This document shows positions 32,246 to 39,943 of a stretch of DNA of 64,000 nucleotides, piece by piece (the first letter of the stretch is position 1; each line of letters begins with the position of its first letter). The notes below the pieces were generated by a model that made no database searches, had not been told where the DNA came from, and worked only from the letters and a program-made list of their open reading frames with translations. A program made the position numbers and the translations under genes. Source of the DNA: Kitasatospora humi (GTDB lineage Bacteria > Actinomycetota > Actinomycetes > Streptomycetales > Streptomycetaceae); the NCBI RefSeq assembly GCF_020907985.1, contig NZ_JAJJPA010000033.1, forward strand, positions 1 through 64,000, given 5' to 3'.

Positions 32246-32410
32246 GGTTCTCCTGCCCCTGCCAGGTCCAGTGGTGGTGGTGCGGGACGCCAAGTCCGAG
32301 CACACATTCTCACTATCCTGTCGAATGTTCGGCGCGGGAGCAATGGCGACCGGCAGCTGTTCGGCGCAGCGGCCGCGACGCCCGGCAGTCACCAGGCGGT
32401 CACCGGGCGG

Positions 32411-32839
32411 TCACCGGGCGGTGGCCCGCTGACCGCCCAGCTCGAACCAGGTCACCTTGCCGCTGGCGCGCAGCCGCACCCCCCAGTCGTCGGCCAGCGC
32501 GTCGACCAGCAGCAGCCCGCGCCCACCGGTGGCGTCCGCGTCGGCCGCCCGGGGCCGGGGCAGACCGGTGCCGCCGTCGCTGACCTCGATCCGCAGCCGG
32601 TGCTCGGGGGTGACGACGGCTGCCAGGTCGGCGCCGGTCCCGCTGTGCAGCAGGGCGTTGGTGAGCAGTTCACTGGCGAGCAGTTCGGCGGTGTCGGCCA
32701 GCTCGGCCAGGCCCCAGTCGGCGAGCGCCGCACGCAGCCGGGCGCGCAGCGGGGCCAGTGCGGCCAGGTCGGCGGGGGCCACGGCGCATCGGAGCGCGTG
32801 TGCGGTGCGCGGGATGTCCCACTTCTGCTGACGTTCCAT
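32411..32839 (-). CDS. RsbW-like ATP-binding protein (HATPase_c)
   Basis: 142 residues from the ATG at 32839. The GHKL motifs are intact: LLASELLTNALLHSG, RIEVSDGGTG, ATGGRGLLLVDALADDWGV and a final GKVTWFEL. It is 165 bp upstream of the SpoIIE-type phosphatase gene on the same strand, so the pair could form one partner-switching module; each also has its own ATPase domain. Cytoplasmic. Its protein target is not encoded nearby. Confidence 0.88.
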   Translation of the reverse strand: MERQQKWDIPRTAHALRCAVAPADLAALAPLRARLRAALADWGLAELADTAELLASELLTNALLHSGTGADLAAVVTPEHRLRIEVSDGGTGLPRPRAADADATGGRGLLLVDALADDWGVRLRASGKVTWFELGGQRATAR

Positions 32840-33359
32840 CAGGCACGCCCCCCAGCTACGCCCTGTTCGTAACCCGTCCATCGTGAGCGCCGCCGCCGCG
32901 GGCCGCAACGGTGCGTGCGGGGGCTCGCGAGGTGACGTACTGCTGACAGTTCGTCAACTACGCCCCTCTGCGATCTCCACCGCGCCCGCCTCCTCGCGGG
33001 GCGGCCTCCCCGCGCGCCGCCCCTTTTCGCGGGGCCACCTCCCCGGGACCGGCTCCTCGCGGGGCCACCTCCCGGGGGCCGGCTCCTCGCGTGCCCGGCC
33101 CCTCGCGTGCCCGGCTCCTCGCGGCTGCCCGGCGGAGCCGGCCGGCGGGGCGGACCGGGTGGCACGGGTGGACCCCGGCCGGGGGCGGCCGACACGCCGA
33201 GCGGTCATCGCAGCGGGCGGAACCGGCCGCACCGGGCAAGGCTGGACACCGCGACCCGTTCCGGGTTCAATGGCCAGCACTACCGTTTGAACGCCGTTCT
33301 AAACATCGCTCCGACCCACTCCCCGTCCCCCGACCTGTTCTCGACCCCAGTGAGGCACC
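32840..33359. other. 520-bp gene-free, repeat-rich GC stretch before the urease operon
   Basis: No convincing gene. A roughly 30-bp unit containing tcgcggggccacctccc recurs at 33027 and 33057, then a 16-bp unit (gtgcccggcycctcgc) occurs twice at 33091 and 33107. The last 90 bp (33265-33355) are less GC-rich (tcaatggccagcactaccg, gccgttctaaacatcgc) and probably hold the urease promoter. Confidence 0.7.
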
Positions 33360-34070
33360 GTGCGACTCACCCCCACCGAACGGGACCGGCTGCTGATCTT
33401 CACAGCCGCCGAACTGGCCCGGGCCCGGCGCGCCCGGGGCCTCAGGCTCAACGTGCCCGAGGCCACCGCGCTGATCGCCGACACCGTCTGCGAGGCCGCC
33501 CGGGACGGCAAGCGGCTGGCCGAGGCGATCGAGGCCGGCCGGTCCGTGCTGACCGCCGCCGACGTGCTGCCCGGCGTACCCGACGTGGTCACCGTCATCC
33601 AGGTGGAGGCCGTCTTCGACGACGGCACCCGACTGGCCGTGGTCCACGATCCGTTCCAGGGCGCCGGTTCGCTCGGCGAGGAGGCTCCGGGGGCCGCCCT
33701 GCCCGGCTCCGGCGCGGGCTACGACCCGGTCGAGGAGACCGTGGTGCTGCCGGTCCACAACACTTCGCCGGTGCCGATCTCGATCACCTCGCACTACCAC
33801 TTCTTCGAGGTCAACCCGCGCCTGGCGTTCGACCGCGCCGCCGCCTACGGCACCCGGCTGGCCGTCCCGGCCGGCTCCTCGGTCCGGTTCGACCCGGGCG
33901 CGGTGGTCGAGGTCGGCCTCGTCCCGATCGGCGGCGACCGGGTGGCGATCGGCTTCGCCGGGCTGGTGGACGGCCCGCTGGACGCGCCCGGCGCCCGGGA
34001 GGCCGCCCTGGAGAAGGCCCGCGCCACCGGCTACCTGATCAACTTCGACGACACGGAGGTGGAATCGTGA
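33360..34070 (+). CDS. ureAB: Urease fused gamma-beta subunit
   Basis: 236 residues from a GTG. Residues 1-100 are a urease gamma subunit (LTPTERDRLLIFTAAELARA, RGLRLNVPEATALI, DVLPGVPDVVTVIQVEAVFDDGTRL). Residues about 125-236 are a beta subunit (VLPVHNTSPVPISITSHYHF, FEVNPRLAFDRAAAYG). A short Gly/Ala/Pro linker joins them. Fused gamma-beta subunits are known in some bacteria. The alpha-subunit gene follows with a GTGA overlap. None of the UreD, E, F or G maturation genes is in the window. Confidence 0.92.
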   Translation: MRLTPTERDRLLIFTAAELARARRARGLRLNVPEATALIADTVCEAARDGKRLAEAIEAGRSVLTAADVLPGVPDVVTVIQVEAVFDDGTRLAVVHDPFQGAGSLGEEAPGAALPGSGAGYDPVEETVVLPVHNTSPVPISITSHYHFFEVNPRLAFDRAAAYGTRLAVPAGSSVRFDPGAVVEVGLVPIGGDRVAIGFAGLVDGPLDAPGAREAALEKARATGYLINFDDTEVES

Positions 34071-35776
34071 CTGCGATCTCTCCGCACGACTACATCTCCG
34101 TGCACGGCCCCCGGGCCGGCGACCGGATCCGGCTCGGCGACTCCGGCCTGATCGTCCGGGTCGAGCACGACTCCCAGGCACCCGGCGACGAGTTCCTGGC
34201 CGGCTTCGGCAAGACGGCCCGCGACGGCCTGCACCTCAAGGCCGCCGCCGTGCGCGACACCTGCGACGTGGTGATCAGCAACGTGCTGGTGATCGACGCC
34301 GTCCAGGGCATCGTCAAGACCTCGATCGGCCTGGTCAACGGTCGGATCGCCGCGATCGGCCGGGCGGGCAACCCGGACACCATGGACGGCGTCGACGTGG
34401 TGGTCGGCACCGGCACCACCATCGTCTCCGGTGAGGGCCTGATCGCCACCGCCGGCGCCATCGACACCCACGTCCACCTGCTCTCGCCGCGGATCATGGA
34501 GGCCTCGCTGGCCTCCGGGGTGACCACCATCATCGGCCAGGAGTTCGGCCCGGTCTGGGGCGTCGGCGTCAACTCCCCCTGGGCGCTGCGGCACGCGTTC
34601 AACGCGTTCGACGCCTGGCCGGTCAACATCGGCTTCCTGGGCCGCGGTTCGTCCTCCGACCCGGGCCCGCTGGTGGAGGCGCTCGCCGAGGGCGGCGCCA
34701 GCGGCTTCAAGGTGCACGAGGACATGGGCGCGCACACCCGCGCGCTGGACACCGCCCTCCGGGTCGCGGAGGAGTACGACGTCCAGGTCGCCCTGCACAC
34801 CGACGGGCTGAACGAGTGCCTGTCGGTCGAGGACACCCTGGCGGTACTGGAAGGCCGCACCATCCACGCCTTCCACATCGAGGGCTGCGGCGGCGGCCAC
34901 GTGCCCAACGTGCTGAAGATGGCCGGCGTCGCCAACGTCATCGGCTCCTCCACCAACCCGACCCTGCCGTTCGGCCGGGACGCGCTGGCCGAGGCCGCCG
35001 GCATGATCGTCTCGGCCCACGACCTCAAGCTCGACCTGCCCGGCGACGCCGCCATGGCCCGGGACCGGATCCGGCACGGCACCATGGGCGCCGAGGGCGT
35101 GCTGCACGACCTCGGACTGATCGGCATCACCTCGTCCGACGCCCAAGGCATGGGCCGGGCCGGCGAGACCGTGCGCCGCACCTTCGCCATGGCCGGCAAG
35201 ATGAAGGCCGAACGCGGCCCGCTGGACGGCCCCGACGGCGGCTACGGCACCCTGGAGGGCGGCGACGACAACGAGCGGGTGCTCCGGTACATCGCCAAGC
35301 TGACCATCAACCCGGCCATCGCGCACGGGCTTTCTCACGAGGTCGGCTCGATCGAGGTGGGCAAGCTGGGCGACATCGTGCTCTGGCGTCCCGACCACTT
35401 CGGCGCCAAGCCGCAGTTGGTCCTCAAGGCCGGCTTCCCCGCCTACGGCGTGGTCGGCGACCCCAACGCCTCCACCGATCGCTGCGAACCGCTAGTCCTC
35501 GGCCCGCAGTTCGGCGCCCACGGGGCCACCGCCGCCGACCTCTCGGTGGCGTTCGTCGCTGCGGCCGCCGTGCAGAACGGCGACCAACTCCCCACCCGGC
35601 GACGGCGGGTGGGCGTGCGCGGCACCCGCGGCATCGGCCCGCGCGACATGGTGCGCAATGCCCGCACCGGCCAGGTCGGGGTGGACGCCACCAGCGGCCT
35701 GGTCTCCCTCGACGGCACCCCGCTGCGCTCCGAACCCTCCGAGAGCGTCTCGCTCAGCCGCCTCTACTTCCTCTGA
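34067..35776 (+). CDS. ureC: Urease alpha-subunit homologue with altered active-site flap
   Basis: 569 residues from a GTG that overlaps the previous stop. The dinickel ligands of urease are present: His135 and His137 (DTHVH), the carbamylatable Lys215 (GFKVHED), His244 (ALHTD), His270 (FHIEG) and Asp358 (SSDAQ). The mobile flap, normally VCHHL, reads SAHDL (316-320). The flap cysteine is thus Ala317 while the catalytic histidine is kept as His318. Classical urease hydrolyses urea to ammonia and carbamate. In the Klebsiella enzyme the Cys-to-Ala change lowers but does not abolish activity, so a weak urease or a relative with another amide substrate is possible. It is followed by agmatine deiminase. 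Confidence 0.88.
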   Translation: MTAISPHDYISVHGPRAGDRIRLGDSGLIVRVEHDSQAPGDEFLAGFGKTARDGLHLKAAAVRDTCDVVISNVLVIDAVQGIVKTSIGLVNGRIAAIGRAGNPDTMDGVDVVVGTGTTIVSGEGLIATAGAIDTHVHLLSPRIMEASLASGVTTIIGQEFGPVWGVGVNSPWALRHAFNAFDAWPVNIGFLGRGSSSDPGPLVEALAEGGASGFKVHEDMGAHTRALDTALRVAEEYDVQVALHTDGLNECLSVEDTLAVLEGRTIHAFHIEGCGGGHVPNVLKMAGVANVIGSSTNPTLPFGRDALAEAAGMIVSAHDLKLDLPGDAAMARDRIRHGTMGAEGVLHDLGLIGITSSDAQGMGRAGETVRRTFAMAGKMKAERGPLDGPDGGYGTLEGGDDNERVLRYIAKLTINPAIAHGLSHEVGSIEVGKLGDIVLWRPDHFGAKPQLVLKAGFPAYGVVGDPNASTDRCEPLVLGPQFGAHGATAADLSVAFVAAAAVQNGDQLPTRRRRVGVRGTRGIGPRDMVRNARTGQVGVDATSGLVSLDGTPLRSEPSESVSLSRLYFL

Positions 35777-35804
35777 CTCCCCTCGCTGTTTAGGACTTGA
35801 CGCC

Positions 35805-36842
35805 ATGACCACCCCCGCCTCGCTCGGCTACTCGATGCCCGCCGAATGGCACCCGCACGAGCGCACCTGGATGGCCTTCCCCACCGACAATCCGACCTTC
35901 TCCTCGCCGGCGGAGCTGCACGCGGCCCGGCTCGCCTGGGGCGAGGTGGCCAACACCATCGTCCGCTACGAGCCCGTTACCCTGGTCGTCAACGTGGGCG
36001 AGGCCGAGGCCGCGCGCGACTACGTCCGCGCCGACGTCACTATCGTCGAGCGCCCGCTGGACGACGCCTGGATGCGGGACATCGGCCCCACCTTCCTGCT
36101 CGGCCCCGAGGGTCAACTCGGCGCCGCCGACTGGATCTTCAACGGCTGGGGCGCGCAGTCCTGGGCCCGCTGGGAGAACGACCAGCACGTCGCCGAGCAC
36201 GTCTCGGACCTCACCGGGGCCAAGCGGTTCGCCTCCCGCCTGATCAACGAGGGCGGCGGCATCCACGTCGACGGCGAGGGCACCGTGCTGGTCACCGAGA
36301 CCGTCCAGCTCGGCGAGGGGCGCAACGCCGACTGGACCAAGGAGGAGGTCGAAGCCGAGCTCCACGCCCACCTGGGCACCACCAAGGCCATCTGGCTGCC
36401 GCGCGGACTCACCCGCGACTACGACGAGTTCGGCACCCGCGGCCACATCGACATCGTCGCCGCCTTCGTCCGCCCGGGCGTCGTCCTGGCCCACGTCCAG
36501 CCCGACCCCGCCCACCCGGACCACGCCGTCTGCCAGGAGCTGGTCGACCTGCTGCGCGCCTCCACGGACGCCGCCGGCCGCCCCCTCGAGGTGATCGAGG
36601 TCCCCGCCCCCACCGTGATCCTCGACGAGGACGGCGAACCGGTCGACTACTCCTACATCAACCACTACGTCGCCAACGGCGCGGTGATCCTCTGCGCCTT
36701 CGACGACCCGCGCGACGCGGTGGCCGCCGCCATCCTGGAGAAGGCCTACCCGGGCCGCACCGTGGAACTGGTCGACGCCCGCGAGATCTTCGCCAACGGC
36801 GGCGGCATCCACTGCATCACCCAGCAGCAGCCGAGGGCGTGA
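35805..36842 (+). CDS. aguA: Agmatine deiminase
   Basis: 345 residues of the guanidine-modifying (pentein) fold. It hydrolyses agmatine to N-carbamoylputrescine and ammonia. The N-terminus PAEWHPHERTWMAFP is diagnostic. RPLDDAWMRDIGPTF supplies substrate-binding acidic residues, GGGIHVDGEGTVLVTE and RGHIDIVAAF supply the catalytic His and Asp, and the catalytic cysteine is in ANGGGIHCITQQ (Cys337). It lies 28 bp after the urease alpha gene in the same direction, so it is very likely in the same operon; the two enzymes both liberate nitrogen from C-N substrates. No carbamoylputrescine amidase gene follows. Confidence 0.93.
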   Translation: MTTPASLGYSMPAEWHPHERTWMAFPTDNPTFSSPAELHAARLAWGEVANTIVRYEPVTLVVNVGEAEAARDYVRADVTIVERPLDDAWMRDIGPTFLLGPEGQLGAADWIFNGWGAQSWARWENDQHVAEHVSDLTGAKRFASRLINEGGGIHVDGEGTVLVTETVQLGEGRNADWTKEEVEAELHAHLGTTKAIWLPRGLTRDYDEFGTRGHIDIVAAFVRPGVVLAHVQPDPAHPDHAVCQELVDLLRASTDAAGRPLEVIEVPAPTVILDEDGEPVDYSYINHYVANGAVILCAFDDPRDAVAAAILEKAYPGRTVELVDAREIFANGGGIHCITQQQPRA

Positions 36843-37070
36843 GATCCCGCCAGGTCAGGCGGGTGACCGGCGAGGCCGGGCGGCCTTGCACTTGGGGGCG
36901 CCCGACCTGGTCGCCATCGCCGACACACTCGGCATCCAGCCGGACGCCCTACTCCGGCCCCTCCCGGACGACCTGCTCAGCTGAGCGGCTGGCGCGCTCA
37001 CGAGACGCGCCAGCCACGCCCAGGCCTCCCCCTACGTCGGAGGAAGGGAACACGAGAGCCGCAACGCGCG

Positions 37071-37541
37071 CTACCAGGCCGGGGGCTGCGGACACGGCAT
37101 CGGCGCTGGGTCCTCTGGCCAATGGAACGGGCAGGGAACGGCCGTGACGTGCACCTTGGTGTTGCTGCTGGAGTCCGGGTACCACCACGCCCACACGGTT
37201 TCCCGGCCGTGCGACAGCACCACCTCGTGATACCCCCGGGTGTTGTCCGGATCCTCGTGCGTGACGCGGGGAGCCTGTTCGTCCCACTGCTCACGCATCC
37301 ATGCAGCGGCCTCCTCCGCCGAGCGGAATGTGCCGGCAACCCGGTTCGCCTTGAGCAGGTAGTGCCGTACTGCCTCCGGAGGAAGGTCGGACGCCATGAA
37401 CTCCGGCCGGCCGGGGTTCCGGTTGATCTGCTGCTTGTAGCTCTCCAGCAGGCCCCCCGCGCCTCTCCACAGGAACCCGTGGAAGTGCAGGCCCGGGACG
37501 GGATCACCCTCCAGGTACTCATGCCAGTTGATCGGTTCCAT
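37071..37541 (-). CDS. Hypothetical soluble protein of the oxygenase island
   Basis: 156 residues, not recognised. It starts EPINWHEYLEGDPVPGLHFH and is rich in Trp, His and Pro (VWAWWYPDSSSNTKVHVTAV, PCPFHWPEDP). An ASDLPPEAVRHYLLKANRV segment and SAEEAAAWMREQWDEQA look like helices. It lacks a signal peptide and membrane segments. It follows the JmjC-type oxygenase gene on the same strand with an 81-bp gap and may belong to the same unit. A binding protein or small enzyme are both possible. Confidence 0.6.
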   Translation of the reverse strand: MEPINWHEYLEGDPVPGLHFHGFLWRGAGGLLESYKQQINRNPGRPEFMASDLPPEAVRHYLLKANRVAGTFRSAEEAAAWMREQWDEQAPRVTHEDPDNTRGYHEVVLSHGRETVWAWWYPDSSSNTKVHVTAVPCPFHWPEDPAPMPCPQPPAW

Positions 37542-37622
37542 GGGACAGCAACAGCACCTTTCGGCAGGCGAGTTGGTGAGTGGCCGAAGCCTGCCACAGT
37601 CGGGAGGGGCGGTACGCGGCCG

Positions 37623-38510
37623 TTAGGCCGGCGGGAAGGCGGCGCGGCGCACGGCCGCAGTCAGCTCACCCAAGTCGGCCTTGGCGAGTGCGCCGACCAG
37701 GTACGCTCGGGCTTCTTCCACAGCATCACCCGGCTGGCCCAACACGGCCGGTGCGAGTCCGGCGCGCATGGCCGGGTCGGACAGGGCCTGGCGAAGGATC
37801 TGGTTGGCTACCTCTGCGGCCACCCACTGCCCGGTGCGCTCGTGCAGCGCGATGGTGAGGTGCAGCGACGGCTCGTCTCCCACCGTGTGAGGTGAGTGGA
37901 TGTACCCGCGCGGAAGCCAGAACACGTCTCCCGGGTTCAGGGTGTAGGTCTGCGTCGGTGGAGTGAACTCCAGGTAGTGGCGCTCGTCATCGGTGAAGCC
38001 GCGCGAGGTGAAGTTGCCGTACTCAGCGAGGGGATACTCCACGAACGGCGGATGCAGCGGCCACGCCTTCTGGCCGCTGATCTGAACGATGAGGGTCACA
38101 TACCGGTCGTAGTGGTACCTGAGTCCGTGGCCGCCGGCCGGGGTGTAGTACCCGTTCACGTGGACCTGATATCCGGTCTGGTGAGCGAGCGACTTGGCCA
38201 GATCGGCGATGACGGGCCGCATTCGGTCCAGCCCACGCAAGGAGAGAGTTCCCGCCTCGTTCAGGTGGCGTCGGACGTATCCGGCCTGGGGCATTCCGTG
38301 ATCGTCGTAGATGCGGGGGTCTACGGCGGTCCCGTCCTTCAACAGGACGATGTTCTTCATGGAGAGCGTGCCCGAATCGATCATCGCGTCCACCTCCTCG
38401 CGCGTCAGCAGTGGGCGGAAGCGTTCGGGGCCGTGCTGGTAGAGCTTCGGTTCGGTTGGCAGAGCGGTGAGGATTTCCGCCGGGTCGTCCAGCAGTAGAG
38501 ACAGGCTCAT
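37623..38510 (-). CDS. JmjC/cupin-4 family Fe(II)/2-oxoglutarate oxygenase
   Basis: 295 residues. The cupin iron triad is visible: His133-x-Asp135 (RYHYDRYVTL) and His205 (LPRGYIHSPHT), with TLIVQISGQKAWPLHPP between them as in ribosomal-oxygenase-like (RoxA/NO66) proteins. These enzymes hydroxylate arginine, histidine or aspartate side chains in proteins or peptides. A strong ribosome site (AAGGAGT) precedes the ATG at 38510. Just upstream lies a short gene for a DUF397-like 83-residue protein ending in a hairpin, so that protein is a plausible substrate; this is inference. Confidence 0.85.
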   Translation of the reverse strand: MSLSLLLDDPAEILTALPTEPKLYQHGPERFRPLLTREEVDAMIDSGTLSMKNIVLLKDGTAVDPRIYDDHGMPQAGYVRRHLNEAGTLSLRGLDRMRPVIADLAKSLAHQTGYQVHVNGYYTPAGGHGLRYHYDRYVTLIVQISGQKAWPLHPPFVEYPLAEYGNFTSRGFTDDERHYLEFTPPTQTYTLNPGDVFWLPRGYIHSPHTVGDEPSLHLTIALHERTGQWVAAEVANQILRQALSDPAMRAGLAPAVLGQPGDAVEEARAYLVGALAKADLGELTAAVRRAAFPPA

Positions 38511-38550
38511 CGGTACTCCTTGATCAGGTAGCCGGTACGCTGCGAGCAGT

Positions 38551-38581
38551 GGGCCGCCCCCGATTCAGGCGGGGACGGCCC
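38551..38581 (-). terminator. Hairpin between the DUF397-like gene and the oxygenase gene
   Basis: In the minus-strand transcript, 11-base arms (gggccgtcccc and gggggcggccc) pair fully if one G-U pair is allowed, with a 9-base loop. It lies 22 bp after the stop of the 83-residue protein and 41 bp before the oxygenase start, so it could attenuate read-through into the oxygenase gene. Confidence 0.6.
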
Positions 38582-38602
38582 ACGCGGGTGCTACTCAGGC
38601 GA

Positions 38603-38854
38603 TCAGGCGACAGCCGCGGAGGCGTCCTCACCGAACATGGCGAGGATCTGCTTGGCGCCGTTCACCAGCTCGGCCTTGGTGTAGTGCAGGGCCGGGCTGC
38701 CCTCCCCGAGCTTCGTGTCACCCACCGCGTAGCCGATGCCGCCCTCCAGCTCGGCGACCTTCATGCAGTCCTCCGCCGAGCCGTCGTTGTCGGTGCTGCC
38801 ACCACAGAGGGCCGTGTACGGCCCAACGACCTTGGCTTCGTACAGGTCGGACAT
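38603..38854 (-). CDS. DUF397-like small protein, possible peptide substrate
   Basis: 83 residues from the ATG at 38854. That ATG is preceded by AAAGGTGG; an ATG 18 bases further upstream would overlap this ribosome site. The sequence follows the DUF397 outline: SDLYEAKVVGPY, EDCMKVAELEGGIGYAVGDT, then EGSPALHYTKAELVNGAKQI. The WxKSSYS segment is replaced by TALCGGSTDNDG, and there are two cysteines (about 17 and 30). It lies immediately upstream of the JmjC-type oxygenase gene with a hairpin in between. It could be an XRE partner like ordinary DUF397 proteins or a ribosomally made substrate of the oxygenase. Confidence 0.7.
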   Translation of the reverse strand: MSDLYEAKVVGPYTALCGGSTDNDGSAEDCMKVAELEGGIGYAVGDTKLGEGSPALHYTKAELVNGAKQILAMFGEDASAAVA

Positions 38855-38939
38855 GGTTGTTCCACCTTTCATTGGTGGGGAAAGACCCGCACCGGGCGGT
38901 GCGGGAGCTTGTCGGCACGTCAGCGCCGGTCAGAAGTTC

Positions 38940-39314
38940 TCAGCGAACGGGGTCCGGCCACATCGCGGCTCGGAGCTTCCGAAGCGTCGCGGACTCCTCG
39001 ACAGGCTTCAGGGCCTCCGGGTGGACGGTTCGCTCGGCGCTGCCCTGGTCGGCCGCGGGCTCGCCGCCCCAGGTCTCCCGCAAGCAGCTGCACTCGCCCT
39101 CGGCCCGGTGGCGGCGGCGCCGCACCCGTACGTCGGACAGGGCCGACTCATGCCGGTAGGTGCCGGTCTCGTCCGACACCCACGCGCGGGACGCCATGGT
39201 GTCCAGGCAGCGGCACGTGTTGCAGTCCCGGGCCTCGGCCACGGCGGATGAACCCGGCTCCCTCGCGGACTCCTCCGCCAGGACGGCCAGAACGGCAGGC
39301 TTCCCACCGCTCAT
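38940..39314 (-). CDS. Small cysteine-rich protein of unknown function
   Basis: 124 residues from an ATG at 39314 that overlaps the stop of the upstream gene (TGATG). It contains ARDCNTCRCLD (about residues 28-38) and GECSCLRE (about 72-79), enough cysteines for one zinc site. The middle and C-terminus are Arg-rich (DVRVRRRRHRAEG). No homologue is recognised. The coupled arrangement with two further tiny Cys-containing proteins suggests a co-expressed set. Confidence 0.6.
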   Translation of the reverse strand: MSGGKPAVLAVLAEESAREPGSSAVAEARDCNTCRCLDTMASRAWVSDETGTYRHESALSDVRVRRRRHRAEGECSCLRETWGGEPAADQGSAERTVHPEALKPVEESATLRKLRAAMWPDPVR

Positions 39315-39526
39315 CAGCGCTCCACCTCCCGGTCGGGGCAGGTCGTCCCGCCGCACTCGCATGGTGACCAGCCAGCCGGGATGCCGCGTACGACTACCGC
39401 ACTGCCACCTCGGACACCCATGCGATCTAGGTACCCGGGGTCGTAGTCGTCGAGGGGGTTGCCGCCCCGCCGGGCCCGCGACCGCATCTCGGCGCGGAGC
39501 TCGGCGGCGGTATTCGTCAGGGCCAT
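39314..39526 (-). CDS. Small protein with a C-terminal cysteine knuckle
   Basis: 70 residues from the ATG at 39526, which overlaps the preceding stop (TGATG). The N-terminus is helical (LTNTAAELRAEMRSRARRGG), then DDYDPGYLDRMGV, and the tail WSPCECGGTTCPDREVER has three cysteines that could hold a metal. Unknown function. It is the middle gene of three translationally coupled small genes. Confidence 0.6.
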   Translation of the reverse strand: MALTNTAAELRAEMRSRARRGGNPLDDYDPGYLDRMGVRGGSAVVVRGIPAGWSPCECGGTTCPDREVER

Positions 39527-39690
39527 CAGTCGTGCCCCTGGTCGTCGTGGCGTGCGAGCTGACAGGACGCGCACCGCCAGACCCGCATATCTCGCACCGC
39601 CCCAGGCGGGGCCGGCACGGTCCGGGCCTCACCGCGGAACGGCGCGTCCGGGTTACCGCAGTCGCAGGGGGACTGATCCGGGCGCCTCAT
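39526..39690 (-). CDS. Small zinc-ribbon-like protein
   Basis: 54 residues from the ATG at 39690 with only a weak ribosome site. QSPCDCGNP and VWRCASCQLARHD give two Cys-x(1-2)-Cys knuckles about 28 residues apart, a zinc-ribbon pattern. It is the first gene of the coupled set, and its stop overlaps the next start (TGATG). It is divergent from the XRE-TPR regulator. Confidence 0.55.
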   Translation of the reverse strand: MRRPDQSPCDCGNPDAPFRGEARTVPAPPGAVRDMRVWRCASCQLARHDDQGHD

Positions 39691-39809
39691 GAGCGAGCTC
39701 GACGGTGGAGTTGCCGATGGTCCTAACCCGGGCATGGGCTCCCCCCTGCGCTATCGTGAGTTTCCGCGCCGCTTCGCCGCGTTCCGATGGCTACATCGTC
39801 GACCTATCA

Positions 39810-39904
39810 AGGGGACATCAATAGGCCGCGAAGAGGACATCTACAGGCCATTGAGATGCCATCCATGCTCGGCGCATGCACGAGGAGTCCCCTGCGTGTC
39901 CCCT
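39810..39904. promoter_or_regulatory. Repeated heptamers upstream of the XRE-TPR regulator
   Basis: Two 18-bp near-copies (aggggacatcaataggcc at 39810 and agaggacatctacaggcc at 39832) are spaced 22 bp, two helical turns. The inverse heptamer gtcccct occurs at 39887 and 39898, spaced 11 bp. All lie between the divergent small-gene operon and the regulator, so they are candidate operators. Confidence 0.5.
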
Positions 39905-39943
39905 GAGCCGTACAGTTGAGTGACCATCAGATGGGGGACTCCC

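Noticed and set aside
33360..36842. Complete classical urease operon
   Set aside because: UreD, E, F and G are absent and the flap cysteine is replaced, so full function cannot be claimed from this window.
36882..36983. Short coding-like tail after agmatine deiminase (DLVAIADTLGIQPDALLRPL)
   Set aside because: It resembles the end of a helix-turn-helix protein for about 30 residues, but nothing upstream in frame supports a gene.
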